Origin: Candidatus Poribacteria bacterium
Lineage (GTDB): Bacteria > Poribacteria > WGA-4E > WGA-3G
Direction: 5' to 3'
Length of the DNA: 48,151 nt
Assembly (NCBI GenBank): GCA_022827185.1
Contig: JAJDTM010000061.1
Coordinates: 1-48,151, forward strand
Shown here: piece by piece, positions 25,786 through 34,185 of the stretch
How the letters are laid out: the number at the start of each line of letters is the position of its first letter
Position numbering within the stretch: the first letter of the stretch is position 1
Translations under genes and position numbers: made by a program
The notes under the pieces: model-generated
What the model saw: only the letters and a program-made list of their open reading frames with translations
Databases searched by the model: none
What the model was told of the DNA's origin: nothing

Positions 25786-26529
25786 CTATTTAAGATGGAG
25801 AATTGCCTGTTGGGCTTCACTGAGACTCTCCATAACATTTGGACTAAAATGCAAGCCTTGACCGCCCCAATCTGGCATATAACCGATACTATAACAGTAA
25901 TAGAGCGTCCGCCGCGGTCTACCGGAAACATTGATGACAGATCCGTGCGTCAACGCCTCCGTGAAGATGACAGCATCACCCGCTTTCGCTGGAATCGGGG
26001 TTAGCACAGGGTTCTCATCGGGATGACCGCCCCACGGTTTCCGGAAATTGCTCTTATGTGCGCCCGGTATAACAGCGAAACATCCGTCTTCCACATCACA
26101 ATCTAACATCGGGAAAACAGCCTTCGTTAAGGTAGATACCATCTCCCCGTTTTTACAGTGATATTGACATTTCGGAATAATCGGTGTGCCGTGCATGTGT
26201 AACCCAGTATAACCGCCGCCCCATCGGTAAATCGTATACGTATGATTGAGTCGATAGGGTCCCCCGGTTACACCTTGAATCACATCCAACACCTCAGGAA
26301 TATCAATCAGGGTGTTGAAGGTGCTGTCTGCCTCCATAATATTGGAGATATAGAGTTCCTTTTCCGTCCGCTCTGTCCCCAGACACAGCGGCGATGGATA
26401 GTCTTCAGGCGGCATATTTTCATACTGATCTAACACGGTGTTGCATGCGTCAACCACTTCTTGTGGGATAACACCCTTCAGCACGATAAAACCTTGCAAG
26501 TCGAATAGATATTTTTGTTCGTCTGTCAT
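25786..26529 (-). CDS. Phytanoyl-CoA dioxygenase (PhyH) family protein with an H-x-H motif
   Basis: The 247-residue protein fits the non-heme Fe(II)/2-oxoglutarate PhyH family: N-terminus MTDEQKYLFDLQGFIVLKGV, GGGYTGLHMHGTP (104-116), DGCFAVIPGAHKSNF (148-162), the distal ligand in THG (His195) and the 2-oxoglutarate arginine in GRPRRTLYY (202-210). Canonical members have H-x-D as the first two iron ligands; here the corresponding place reads His111-Met-His113, with no carboxylate. The substrate is unknown. The frame is open 33 nt upstream of the chosen ATG, but the N-terminus at 26529 is the family-like one; GGAGGT lies 14 nt before it, a long spacing. Confidence 0.82.
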   Translation of the reverse strand: MTDEQKYLFDLQGFIVLKGVIPQEVVDACNTVLDQYENMPPEDYPSPLCLGTERTEKELYISNIMEADSTFNTLIDIPEVLDVIQGVTGGPYRLNHTYTIYRWGGGYTGLHMHGTPIIPKCQYHCKNGEMVSTLTKAVFPMLDCDVEDGCFAVIPGAHKSNFRKPWGGHPDENPVLTPIPAKAGDAVIFTEALTHGSVINVSGRPRRTLYYCYSIGYMPDWGGQGLHFSPNVMESLSEAQQAILHLK

Positions 26530-26623
26530 TTTTTTAACTATAGACCTCCGAGCTGCCCGCATTGCGCACGCCTATAGAGGCTTGCGGGACAATGTTTCGG
26601 GCAGGTTTTTGGTGCAGTTCAGA

Positions 26624-28669
26624 TTACGGGACGGCTTCATATTTGAGAATTGTCCCGTTTTGACCAACCACCCATCCGCTGTTTGTGCTACTTACGTAGA
26701 TAGATTTCAGATCTGTTCGGGTATCTGTACGTTGCGGTCGCCAATTTTGACCCCCGTCTTTTGTGTGCAGAACAAGCCCCGATTTTCCAACAATCCAACC
26801 TTCCGTTGCTGAGATAAAAAATACGTCGTCAAGGAAATTAGCGGTATGACTCTCTTGCCGTTGCCACGTTTTTCCGCCATCCACCGTCCGTAGAATTAAC
26901 CCGTCCATCCCCAAGCTGCGTAGATCCAATCCGACGATCCATCCAATTTCCGGCGAGACGAACGTAACAGCATCAAGGTAAAAAAATGGGTATCGTTCAC
27001 CCATAGATGCCAACTGCCAACTGCTGCCGCCATCAACTGTAGAAAGGACTGTCCCATTCATCCCAACTGCCCATCCGCGCCGTTTGGAGGTAAAATGGAC
27101 ATCAAAGAGATTCCAAGGTGTCCCACTCTTTTGACGCTTCCACGTCTGTCCGCCATTATCCGTATGGATGATCTCGCCGCCGCTCCCAACGCACCATCCA
27201 GTATTTTCGTCTACAAAGAACACACTGAGTAAATCCTGCTGTGTCTCTGAAGCTTGGCGTTCCCACACAGCCCCACCGTTTATGGTATGCAAAACGACAC
27301 CAGCTTCCGCAACTGCCCACCCTTTTTGTGCGGATACAAAGTGGGTTGCCCCGAAACACTCCGTCGTGCGGCTGTCCTGCGCGTTCCATACGGTACCGCC
27401 ATCTTCAGTTCGCAGGATAGAGCCGCGATCCCCAACGACGTACCCTTCTTTCGGTGAAATAGCACATACGCCAACTAAGAGATGACTTGGACTCGATTGC
27501 GATTCCCATGTTACACCACCGTTACGGGTGTGGAGAATCGTGCCGTTCTCACCCACGACCCAACCGAGTTGTTTGGAAACAAAGTCAACACCTAACAGGA
27601 CAGCATCAGCACTGTTGTGAAAACGGGGACCGCCGCGTTGATGCTTCCATTTTCCTTTCCCGCCGGACGCGGTATGCAGAATCACACCTAAGTCGCCGAC
27701 GATCCACCCATTTAGGGTATCCGTAAAGTCAATATCGTAAAGTGTAAAAGTGTGCAGCGGTTCTTTGCCGAGATACTCGGGTTGTCCATAACTGGTTTTA
27801 TGGCGTTGATTGCTTCCATCCGTAATGAATTGCCATGTTTGTCCACCATCGGTCGTCGCGTAGACACTCCGTCGATCTCCTACAACCCAACCTGTCTGTT
27901 TGTCAATAAAGTAAAGGTTGAACAGTGCGGCTTCTGTGGTGAGTTGTTCTTCCCAAGTATTGCCGCCATCGGTTGTCCGATAGATGTAGCCAGCGTTTTT
28001 CCCATTAGGGGCATTATAGGTGATAATCCATCCGTAGTTTTCATCTACAAAAAATATTCCTTTTAATGACTTCCTGTTGAACACGCTCCCGTCAACCTTG
28101 GCAAATGTCCGTCCGCTATCTGTTGTTTTCAGAAGTGTGCCCCAATCCCCGACAATCCAACCTGTGGTTTCCGTTATAAAAAAATCGTGGAGGTTATTTT
28201 CTGTACCTGTTTCGATAGGCTTCCACGTTTTCCCACCATCGGAGGTGTGGATAAGGACACCGCCTTCACCAAGGCACCATCCTTCTAATGCCGATCGGAA
28301 ATAGACCTTTCGTAACGGCGTGCCGAGAACACCACTGTTCTGCCTGTGCCATGTCTGTCCGCCGTTGGTTGTCTGGATGATGAGGCTCTCCGCATTCTCT
28401 TCAGCGTCTAAACCTGGAATTATGTCTACAGCGTTACCAACTGCCCAACCCAGATTTTCGTTCACAAAATGGACATCGTATAGGTGCGAACTCCAATCGC
28501 CTTCCATAACGGTTTTCCACTCGTAACGGACAGTTTTTTTGGATGTTGTCCCTTCGCAACCGACTGCAAATAAGGTCGCAACGTATACAACAACAAACAC
28601 ATAGCCTACGCGTGGCAGATGTGAGAACGTCCAATTAATGATGCTTCTGAAAAAGGACTTCGCTAACAT
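26624..28669 (-). CDS. Ycf48/HCF136-like 14-blade propeller protein, probable lipoprotein or anchored
   Basis: The protein has 681 residues from the ATG at 28669 (AAGGA about 9 nt upstream). After a hydrophobic N-terminal segment (VGYVFVVVYVATLFAVGC) with a lipobox-like A-V-G-C, the body consists of 14 'GW-V/A-VG...I/L-x-T-x-x-G-G-x-T-W' units (for example GWVVGENGTILHTRNGGVTW), enough for two seven-bladed propellers of the Ycf48/BNR type. In phototrophs Ycf48 assists photosystem II assembly. This genome shows no sign of photosynthesis, so only an exported propeller scaffold or sialidase-like fold can be inferred. The start overlaps the 3' end of dapB copy A by 35 nt. A longer open frame to 28762 exists but would overlap more. 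Confidence 0.8.
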   Translation of the reverse strand: MLAKSFFRSIINWTFSHLPRVGYVFVVVYVATLFAVGCEGTTSKKTVRYEWKTVMEGDWSSHLYDVHFVNENLGWAVGNAVDIIPGLDAEENAESLIIQTTNGGQTWHRQNSGVLGTPLRKVYFRSALEGWCLGEGGVLIHTSDGGKTWKPIETGTENNLHDFFITETTGWIVGDWGTLLKTTDSGRTFAKVDGSVFNRKSLKGIFFVDENYGWIITYNAPNGKNAGYIYRTTDGGNTWEEQLTTEAALFNLYFIDKQTGWVVGDRRSVYATTDGGQTWQFITDGSNQRHKTSYGQPEYLGKEPLHTFTLYDIDFTDTLNGWIVGDLGVILHTASGGKGKWKHQRGGPRFHNSADAVLLGVDFVSKQLGWVVGENGTILHTRNGGVTWESQSSPSHLLVGVCAISPKEGYVVGDRGSILRTEDGGTVWNAQDSRTTECFGATHFVSAQKGWAVAEAGVVLHTINGGAVWERQASETQQDLLSVFFVDENTGWCVGSGGEIIHTDNGGQTWKRQKSGTPWNLFDVHFTSKRRGWAVGMNGTVLSTVDGGSSWQLASMGERYPFFYLDAVTFVSPEIGWIVGLDLRSLGMDGLILRTVDGGKTWQRQESHTANFLDDVFFISATEGWIVGKSGLVLHTKDGGQNWRPQRTDTRTDLKSIYVSSTNSGWVVGQNGTILKYEAVP

Positions 28670-29444
28670 CGTGCAATCCTTTGGGGGCATCAACGACCCA
28701 CCGCGCTGCGCGAATCGCACCTTTCGCGAACGCTTCGGGACTGTGGGCACGGTGGACGACACTTAGTTGCTCACCCTCTGTCGCAAACAACACTGTATGA
28801 TCACCGGCAATATCACCGCCTCGCATTGCATGGATACCGATCTGTTGCTTCGGTCTTTCACCAACAATGCCGTGCCGACTATAGACACCTACCTCATCTA
28901 AATCACGTCCCAATGTTGTAGCAACAGTCTCCGCTAATCGGAATGCGGTCCCACTCGGTGAATCTGTTTTATGATTGTGATGTGCCTCTATCACTTCAAT
29001 ATTATAATCATCTCCGAGGGTTTTCGCAATTAATTCGAGTGCTTGGATCGCCACATTGACACCGAGACTCATATTCGGTGCCATCACGCAGCGAATCTGC
29101 GATGCAAGTGCTTTGACAGTCGCGAACTGATCTTGGGTAAATCCAGTTGTTCCAATGACGATGGCTTTATCCATATTAACGACCTGTTGGAGGTATCCCA
29201 ATGTCGCATTAGGTTTTGAAAACTCAATGACGACATCCGCGTTTTGAAGTACGTCGTGTAGTTTGCCTGTAATGGCTACACCGATGGCACCAATACCTGC
29301 GACAACACCGGCATCACTCCCGATTTGTGGGTGCAATGGATATTGGATGGCACCAACAAGTTCCATATCGGCTTGTTGCGCAATACAGCGCGTGATACAC
29401 TGCCCCATACGACCACAGACACCAGTAATAACAACACGAATCAT
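28635..29444 (-). CDS. dapB: 4-hydroxy-tetrahydrodipicolinate reductase, copy A
   Basis: The 269-residue protein has a Rossmann loop (GVCGRMG), the substrate-gating IGTTGF, and EAHHNHKTDSPSGTA with the catalytic His and Lys. It reduces hydroxytetrahydrodipicolinate with NAD(P)H in lysine/mDAP synthesis. It is a tandem paralog of copy B just upstream. The C-terminal 57 residues up to LFQ differ at only two positions, whereas the first half is clearly diverged. In the nucleotide loop, canonical GAxGRMG is GVCGRMG here. The ribosome site (AGAGGAA) lies at the edge of the inserted MITE-like repeat. The 3' end overlaps the start of the Ycf48-like gene. Confidence 0.9.
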   Translation of the reverse strand: MIRVVITGVCGRMGQCITRCIAQQADMELVGAIQYPLHPQIGSDAGVVAGIGAIGVAITGKLHDVLQNADVVIEFSKPNATLGYLQQVVNMDKAIVIGTTGFTQDQFATVKALASQIRCVMAPNMSLGVNVAIQALELIAKTLGDDYNIEVIEAHHNHKTDSPSGTAFRLAETVATTLGRDLDEVGVYSRHGIVGERPKQQIGIHAMRGGDIAGDHTVLFATEGEQLSVVHRAHSPEAFAKGAIRAARWVVDAPKGLHDVSEVLFQKHH

Positions 29445-29454
29445 CGGGATTCCT

Positions 29455-29526
29455 CTTAAAGTCCCCCTGATAAGGGGGATTTAGGGGGTTAAAAACACTA
29501 GAATTGCTGCTTTTTGCGTAAGTCCT
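29455..29526. repeat. MITE-like repeat, copy 2 (lacks one end), between the tandem dapB genes
   Basis: It reads CTTAAAGTCCCCCTGATAAG followed by GGGGATTTAGGGGG, then TGCGTAAGTCCTA. It is the reverse orientation of the copy at 1187-1277, including a shared internal AATTGCTGCTTTT. The AGGACTTACGCA end next to copy A is missing. It fills most of the 95-bp gap between the dapB copies. Confidence 0.8.
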
Positions 29527-29539
29527 ATCCTTCTAACGA

Positions 29540-30340
29540 CTACTGAAAAAGGACTTCGCTAACATCGTGCAACCCTCTGGGCGCGTCGACGACCCACCGT
29601 GCTGCGCGAATCGCACCTTTCGCGAACGCTTCGGGACTGTGGGCGCGGTGGACGACACTTAATTGCTCACCTTCGGTCACAAACAATACTGTATGATCCC
29701 CCGCGATGTCGCCACCGCGTACCGCATGGATGCCGATCTGTTTTTTTGGTCTCGCACCAACAATGCCGTGCCGACCGTAGACCCCTACCTCATCCAAGTC
29801 GCGTTCTAATGCCGTAGCGACGGTTTCCGCTAACCGCAGTGCGGTTCCACTCGGTGAATCTGCTTTGTGATTGTGGTGTGCCTCTATCACCTCAATATCG
29901 TAATCGTCTCCAAGGGCTTTAGCGATGAGTTCCAAAGCTTGGATCATGACGTTGACACCAAGGCTCATGTTCGGCGCCATCACACACCGAATCTGCGATG
30001 CAAGTGTTTTGACAGCCGCGAGTTCATCAGCATTAAACCCGGTTGTTGCGATGATCATCGCTTTATCTGCATCAACAACCTGTCTGAGGTGTGCTAACGT
30101 TGCTTCCGGTTTTGAGAACTCAATAACAACGTCCGCGTCTCCGAGCACATCGTTGAGTTCACCTGTGATCGCTACGCCGATTTCGCCAATACCCGCGACA
30201 ACACCAGCATCGCTCCCGATTTGTGGGTGTTCGGGGTATTCAATCGCGCCAACAATTTCCATATCGTCTTGCTGAGTAACGCCTTGAATGATGAGCCGTC
30301 CCATACGGCCGCACGCCCCATTAATAATTACACGAATCAT
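29540..30340 (-). CDS. dapB: 4-hydroxy-tetrahydrodipicolinate reductase, copy B
   Basis: The 266-residue protein is a full-length DapB with GACGRMGRLIIQG at residues 8-20 (a canonical nucleotide loop) and EAHHNHKADSPSGTA at 153-167 with catalytic His155/His156 and Lys159. The loop that is GTTGF in copy A and in the family is ATTGF here. Both copies keep all catalytic residues, so either could be active. Being first on the minus strand with its own repeated leader and AAGG site, copy B may be the better-expressed one. With dapL it forms the core of a DapL-type lysine/mDAP pathway. Confidence 0.9.
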   Translation of the reverse strand: MIRVIINGACGRMGRLIIQGVTQQDDMEIVGAIEYPEHPQIGSDAGVVAGIGEIGVAITGELNDVLGDADVVIEFSKPEATLAHLRQVVDADKAMIIATTGFNADELAAVKTLASQIRCVMAPNMSLGVNVMIQALELIAKALGDDYDIEVIEAHHNHKADSPSGTALRLAETVATALERDLDEVGVYGRHGIVGARPKKQIGIHAVRGGDIAGDHTVLFVTEGEQLSVVHRAHSPEAFAKGAIRAARWVVDAPRGLHDVSEVLFQ

Positions 30341-30377
30341 CTTTTAAATTTTCCTTGCGGTTAAATAACGTGGGTTT
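30341..30377 (-). repeat. Repeated leader ending in a Shine-Dalgarno (copy before dapB B)
   Basis: The minus strand reads CGTTATTTAACCGCAAGGAA then AATTTAAAAG, directly before the ATG at 30340. It matches the leader of dapL (25635-25673). Confidence 0.6.
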
Positions 30378-30465
30378 GAACTTTGACGGTTTTTGATATA
30401 GATCCTGCTTCGCAGTGAGAACCATTACATTACAGGCTACGTTTTCGGTATTATTAGAATAGCGG

Positions 30466-30563
30466 TCAGCCATCGGCAATCGGTTTCTATCAGTAAAGAG
30501 GGTGCTGTTAAACGAAAACCTCTTTGCTGAAAACTGAGAGCGAAGCGACCTGACTGCTGATGG
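30466..30563. repeat. Imperfect inverted repeat in the dapB-cytochrome gap
   Basis: GTCAGCCATCGGCAATCGG near 30466-30484 is the approximate reverse complement of CTGACTGCTGATGGCT near 30550-30565. Related sequence (CGGCTGTCGGTTGTCAGCC then ATCAG) occurs at about 41249-41272, and similar pieces lie at 32393-32460 and 25755-25790. It looks like a second, decayed intergenic repeat family. No gene is visible. Confidence 0.45.
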
Positions 30564-31502
30564 CTATTTCAACGTGAGCAGATATGCCAGAAGGTCATGC
30601 ATCTGCTTCACTGAAAGAATATCTGCATAATTTTCAGGCATAACACCTGCTTTTGGGACCCGACTACTCTGCAAATCCTTTGTGAAATAAGTCGTCCACA
30701 ACTTCCCTGAACTATCAAGTATCTGCACAACCTCGGTATTCTTATTCCCTCTATGATCGTACAGGTATCGTTTCTTGCCCGTAATTTCCTTGCCGTCTTT
30801 GGTGACAATAGTCAGCAGTTTATATTCATCGGCGATATGCGCACGTGGATCGAGAATAGATTCCACTATGAATTGTAGGGAACGCGTACGAGCGATGTAG
30901 GTCAAATCAGGACCTATCTCACTGCCAGTGCCAGTGGCACCTCTGCCGTGAGCCGTGTGGCATTTACCACACACATATTCGTCTGAGAAGAAGAGGCTCT
31001 CTCCTGCCTTGACATCACCCTCCATATAGGGTGTCCATTCCTCAGATGGTTTCACCTCTTCCAAGGTAACGCCTGCCGCTTTCGCTTGTTCTTCACGAAC
31101 GTAACCGACAATCATATGAATCGCCGCATCAGAGAGTTTGCCACCAAACTTTGGCATCCGGGTACCTGGAAGTCCGTTGAATATAGTTTGGAAAATACCG
31201 TCATCGGTCCAGCCGTAAAGCCACTGCGGTTTAAAGAGGTCCGGTGCTTCCTCACCGCGCGTCTCTCCCGCATGACACCCCCAACACATCAAACGGAAAT
31301 AGAACGCGCCATCTATAACATCTTCGTCAGTGCTGTCTTCTCTCGGTGCTTCAGCGGCTCTGTCCACCTCCAAATCTTCGGCATTTACAGGTGCAAAAAG
31401 GAAGAGACTCACACCTGCAAGGAGGAAGAGAATACCCCACATTACGCTTGTGGCAGCACGCTTACGAAACACGCTCGCAAACTTGTGAATAGCGTACATC
31501 AT
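30564..31502 (-). CDS. Di-heme cytochrome c, probable electron acceptor of the PQQ dehydrogenase
   Basis: The 312-residue protein has an N-terminal signal/anchor helix (SVMWGILFLLAGVSLFLFAP) and two heme c sites: CWGCH (73-77), with a likely axial Met116 in TRMPKFGG, and CGKCH (178-182). It should sit in the periplasm or on the membrane and take electrons from the quinoprotein dehydrogenase encoded two genes upstream. Its ATG overlaps the stop of the MoxJ-like gene (ATGA), and a strong AGGAGGAGGA lies just before it, so translation is coupled. The last segment (VMPENYADILSVKQMHDLLA) resembles c-type cytochromes linked to PQQ dehydrogenases. Confidence 0.87.
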   Translation of the reverse strand: MMYAIHKFASVFRKRAATSVMWGILFLLAGVSLFLFAPVNAEDLEVDRAAEAPREDSTDEDVIDGAFYFRLMCWGCHAGETRGEEAPDLFKPQWLYGWTDDGIFQTIFNGLPGTRMPKFGGKLSDAAIHMIVGYVREEQAKAAGVTLEEVKPSEEWTPYMEGDVKAGESLFFSDEYVCGKCHTAHGRGATGTGSEIGPDLTYIARTRSLQFIVESILDPRAHIADEYKLLTIVTKDGKEITGKKRYLYDHRGNKNTEVVQILDSSGKLWTTYFTKDLQSSRVPKAGVMPENYADILSVKQMHDLLAYLLTLK

Positions 31503-32374
31503 TGCTGTTCCTCCTCCTGAAACGGAGCGAAGTAAGGTAAATGGTATTTCTCACAAAGTTCTTTGAGCTGCTCCTCACTCCATTTCTCTTCAACAATCTT
31601 GTTAACAGCGTCTTGAAAATCACGGGTTCTGCGTTTCGACGTATCTTTGCTGAAAGCGATAGAGACGTTCCAACGGAACCGAGATTCAGGGATATACCCT
31701 TCAACAATTTCTAATTCCGGGTAGACGGTGCTTACCTGTTCTGTCTGCTGAATTCGAGAGCCTTTCTCAATCAACCAACCCGCGTTTGCCCAGACACATC
31801 CGTAAGCGATTTGTCCCTTCTGGAGCGCGTTGAGGACAGCAATTTGCGAACCATAGACCCGGCGATTATAACCTTGCTGTCGAAGCACATCGCTTGCGAT
31901 GGATCCGCCTTCTGCCCCAATCGTTTCAGACTTGATGTCTTCCAAAGTTTTAGGAGACTGTTGGTTGCTTTTCCGCTTTACCAATACATAGCCGGTCCCG
32001 TAATACGGTTTAGAAAAATCAACCCGTTTACCTAATTGGATGGATTCACTCATCGCGCGTTCTTCAATAGGGATGCCAATCACACAATCGCAATGGCCCC
32101 GCAGCATGTCGGCGAGCAGGCTATCACGGAGGGTGTTAAGCCAGTGGAGTTCCAATTCAACCCCAAGTTCCTCTGCCAACAGATGCGCGATTTCAACATT
32201 TAATCCGGGGAGCTCAGGATCAGCGTTGGAATAGGGCAGATTTCGGACATCCATACAAACTGTTAAGACACCCTTTTTTCTAATTTCCTCCAATGTGTTG
32301 TTAGCGTTTGCATTCGGTAATATCAAGACAAGGCATGTAAAAAGCGCGACCCACAAAAAGATATAATGTTTCAC
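31499..32374 (-). CDS. MoxJ/XoxJ-like quinoprotein-dehydrogenase-associated periplasmic protein
   Basis: The 291-residue protein is a family 3 solute-binding fold with a signal peptide (IFLWVALFTCLVLILPNANA). It begins RKKGVLTVCMDVRNLPYSNA, and the NLPYSN segment is typical of the MoxJ/XoxJ group that accompanies PQQ alcohol dehydrogenases and not amino-acid transporters. These proteins are thought to help activate or mature the dehydrogenase. The position between the PQQ dehydrogenase and the cytochrome, with overlap into the latter, supports this role. The start is GTG at 32374 with GGGGGC upstream. An amino-acid-binding function cannot be excluded from sequence alone. Confidence 0.8.
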   Translation of the reverse strand: MKHYIFLWVALFTCLVLILPNANANNTLEEIRKKGVLTVCMDVRNLPYSNADPELPGLNVEIAHLLAEELGVELELHWLNTLRDSLLADMLRGHCDCVIGIPIEERAMSESIQLGKRVDFSKPYYGTGYVLVKRKSNQQSPKTLEDIKSETIGAEGGSIASDVLRQQGYNRRVYGSQIAVLNALQKGQIAYGCVWANAGWLIEKGSRIQQTEQVSTVYPELEIVEGYIPESRFRWNVSIAFSKDTSKRRTRDFQDAVNKIVEEKWSEEQLKELCEKYHLPYFAPFQEEEQQ

Positions 32375-32392
32375 GGTGCCCCCTATTTATTG

Positions 32393-32444
32393 GTCATCGG
32401 TTAAGGAGATTTAGGATTAACAAAATCTTCTCTTAACTGATGAC
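32393..32444. repeat. Hairpin between the PQQ dehydrogenase and MoxJ-like genes
   Basis: GTCATCGGTTAAGGA (32393-32407) pairs with TCTTAACTGATGAC (32431-32444) with G-U pairs. It is inside the operon, directly after the dehydrogenase stop, and could stabilise the upstream mRNA or lower downstream expression. Confidence 0.45.
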
Positions 32445-32457
32445 TGAAAACCGAAAA

Positions 32458-34185
32458 CTACTCATCAAAGAGCGCGAACACAAAGAGCGTGCCACCATGG
32501 CGAGCATTAACTTCGGCATACTTCACAGCACCCGATGCTACCGCGACATACTGGATGCCATCGAGTTGATACGTAATTGGCGGTGCGAAGACGCCTGATC
32601 CGGTTTGAAAATCCCAAAGCACTTCACCTGTTTCTGCTGACAATGCCATAAATCTCCCTTCCAAATCACCCGCAAAAACGAGACCTCCGGCTGTTGTGAG
32701 GCACCCACCCCATTGTGGAAAGTTCGTTTTGTGTTGCCACTTAATATCACCCGTAGAAATATCAATAGCACTGATATGTCCCCACATTATCATATCGCCA
32801 TCTTCTTCCCTTTCCGCTGTCATACCACTACCGAGGTAGGGTAAACCTTTAAGATAGAAGACGCGCCCTTGATGGTAAGAACCACAAAGTTCCAACGACG
32901 GCACATAGAGCAGATTTGTAAGTGGATTATAGGCAGACGGCGACCAATTCTTCCCGCCTTCAACACCCGGACAGACACGAATCGTCCCTTCTTCTGAGGT
33001 AGATACACCCGGTTTAACAGTCGGACGACCATTTTCATCGAGTCCGGCAGACCAGTTCATTTCGCAATAAGGTGTCGCATATAAAAATTTGCCGTTGGTT
33101 CTATCCAGTACATAGAAGTAGCCGTTCCGATTCGCTTGCATCAACGCTTTAACCGGTTGCCCATCAATCTCCATATCAATCAATACCGGTTCACTCACGC
33201 CATCCCAATCCCATAGATCGTGGGGTGTCGCTTGAAAATGCCATTTAAGTTTTCCTGTATCGGCATCCAAGGCGACAATGCAGTCGGTGTAAAGGTTATC
33301 GCCTTTCCGAACATCGCCGTTCCAGTCGGGTGCGGGGTTCCCCGTGCCCCAATAGACAAGATTCAATTCCGGGTCATACGAACCGGTGACCCAAGCAGAA
33401 CCACCGCCTGTCATCCATGAATCGCCTTCCCACGTTTCACCACCCGGTTCATCTTTCGAGGGGACGGTATAAAACCGCCATGCCTGCTCGCCTGTCTCAG
33501 CATAATAGGCATCAATGAAACCGCGAATACCGTATTCCGCGCCTGATATACCGACAACGACTTTGTCCCCGACCACTAACGGCGCGACAGTTAAAGACTC
33601 GGCGTTCGTCAAGTCGCCAACAACTCTATCCCATAACACTATACCGGTTTTGGCATCAAGGGCAAGGAGATGTGCATCAAGTGTTGTCCAAAATATTTTA
33701 TCACCGAGAATCGCGGCACCTCGATTGACCATACCGCAGCAGATCGCCAAATCATCGGGGAGTTCATAATCGTACCGCCATATTTCCTTACCCGTTCTCG
33801 CGTCCACGGCGTAGATCGTGCTATAAGGCGTGGTGATGATCATGACACCATCAACAACAAGAGGCGTGCATTCAAACTTATCGTAAGGTGTTCCAATCTG
33901 AAATGCCCATTTCGTGACGAGTCTGTTGACGTTTTCGGTGTTAACCTGTGTCAGTTCGCTGTATCGCCAACTCCTATAGTCGCGTCCATACATCAGCCAA
34001 CTTTCGGGATCGCCTTGTGCGGAAAGTAGCATCTCATTGGTGACAGGTTGGATATTTGCCGCGGTGTTGGCTGTAACCGTGCCCGGTATCACAACAAGTA
34101 CTAAAATTGTCACAAAAATCGCAAAATTTGAATGTTTTGCGTCTATACACCAGTTCACTGCTTCTGAAAAAATATACCTGTTCAT
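32458..34185 (-). CDS. PQQ-dependent alcohol dehydrogenase of the lanthanide-type (XoxF/ExaF-like)
   Basis: The 575-residue protein has a signal peptide (FAIFVTILVLVVIPGTVTAN) and an eight-blade PQQ propeller. Seen features are the vicinal cysteines CC at 149-150, the metal ligands Glu217 in SGAEYGIRGF and Asn283 in TGNPAPDWNG, and the active-site motif HDLWDWDG (322-329) with catalytic Asp326 and a second Asp328. The D-x-D arrangement is the known hallmark of lanthanide-dependent enzymes; calcium enzymes have a small residue at the second position. It oxidises an alcohol in the periplasm and passes electrons to cytochrome c. It is followed by MoxJ-like and cytochrome c genes. AAGGAGG sits 6 nt before the ATG. 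The alcohol substrate is not known. Confidence 0.88.
   Translation of the reverse strand: MNRYIFSEAVNWCIDAKHSNFAIFVTILVLVVIPGTVTANTAANIQPVTNEMLLSAQGDPESWLMYGRDYRSWRYSELTQVNTENVNRLVTKWAFQIGTPYDKFECTPLVVDGVMIITTPYSTIYAVDARTGKEIWRYDYELPDDLAICCGMVNRGAAILGDKIFWTTLDAHLLALDAKTGIVLWDRVVGDLTNAESLTVAPLVVGDKVVVGISGAEYGIRGFIDAYYAETGEQAWRFYTVPSKDEPGGETWEGDSWMTGGGSAWVTGSYDPELNLVYWGTGNPAPDWNGDVRKGDNLYTDCIVALDADTGKLKWHFQATPHDLWDWDGVSEPVLIDMEIDGQPVKALMQANRNGYFYVLDRTNGKFLYATPYCEMNWSAGLDENGRPTVKPGVSTSEEGTIRVCPGVEGGKNWSPSAYNPLTNLLYVPSLELCGSYHQGRVFYLKGLPYLGSGMTAEREEDGDMIMWGHISAIDISTGDIKWQHKTNFPQWGGCLTTAGGLVFAGDLEGRFMALSAETGEVLWDFQTGSGVFAPPITYQLDGIQYVAVASGAVKYAEVNARHGGTLFVFALFDE

Noticed and set aside
26624..28669. 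Photosystem II assembly factor in a phototroph
   Set aside because: The fold is Ycf48-like, but no photosynthesis gene is present and the protein is about twice the length of Ycf48. Only the propeller class is supported.
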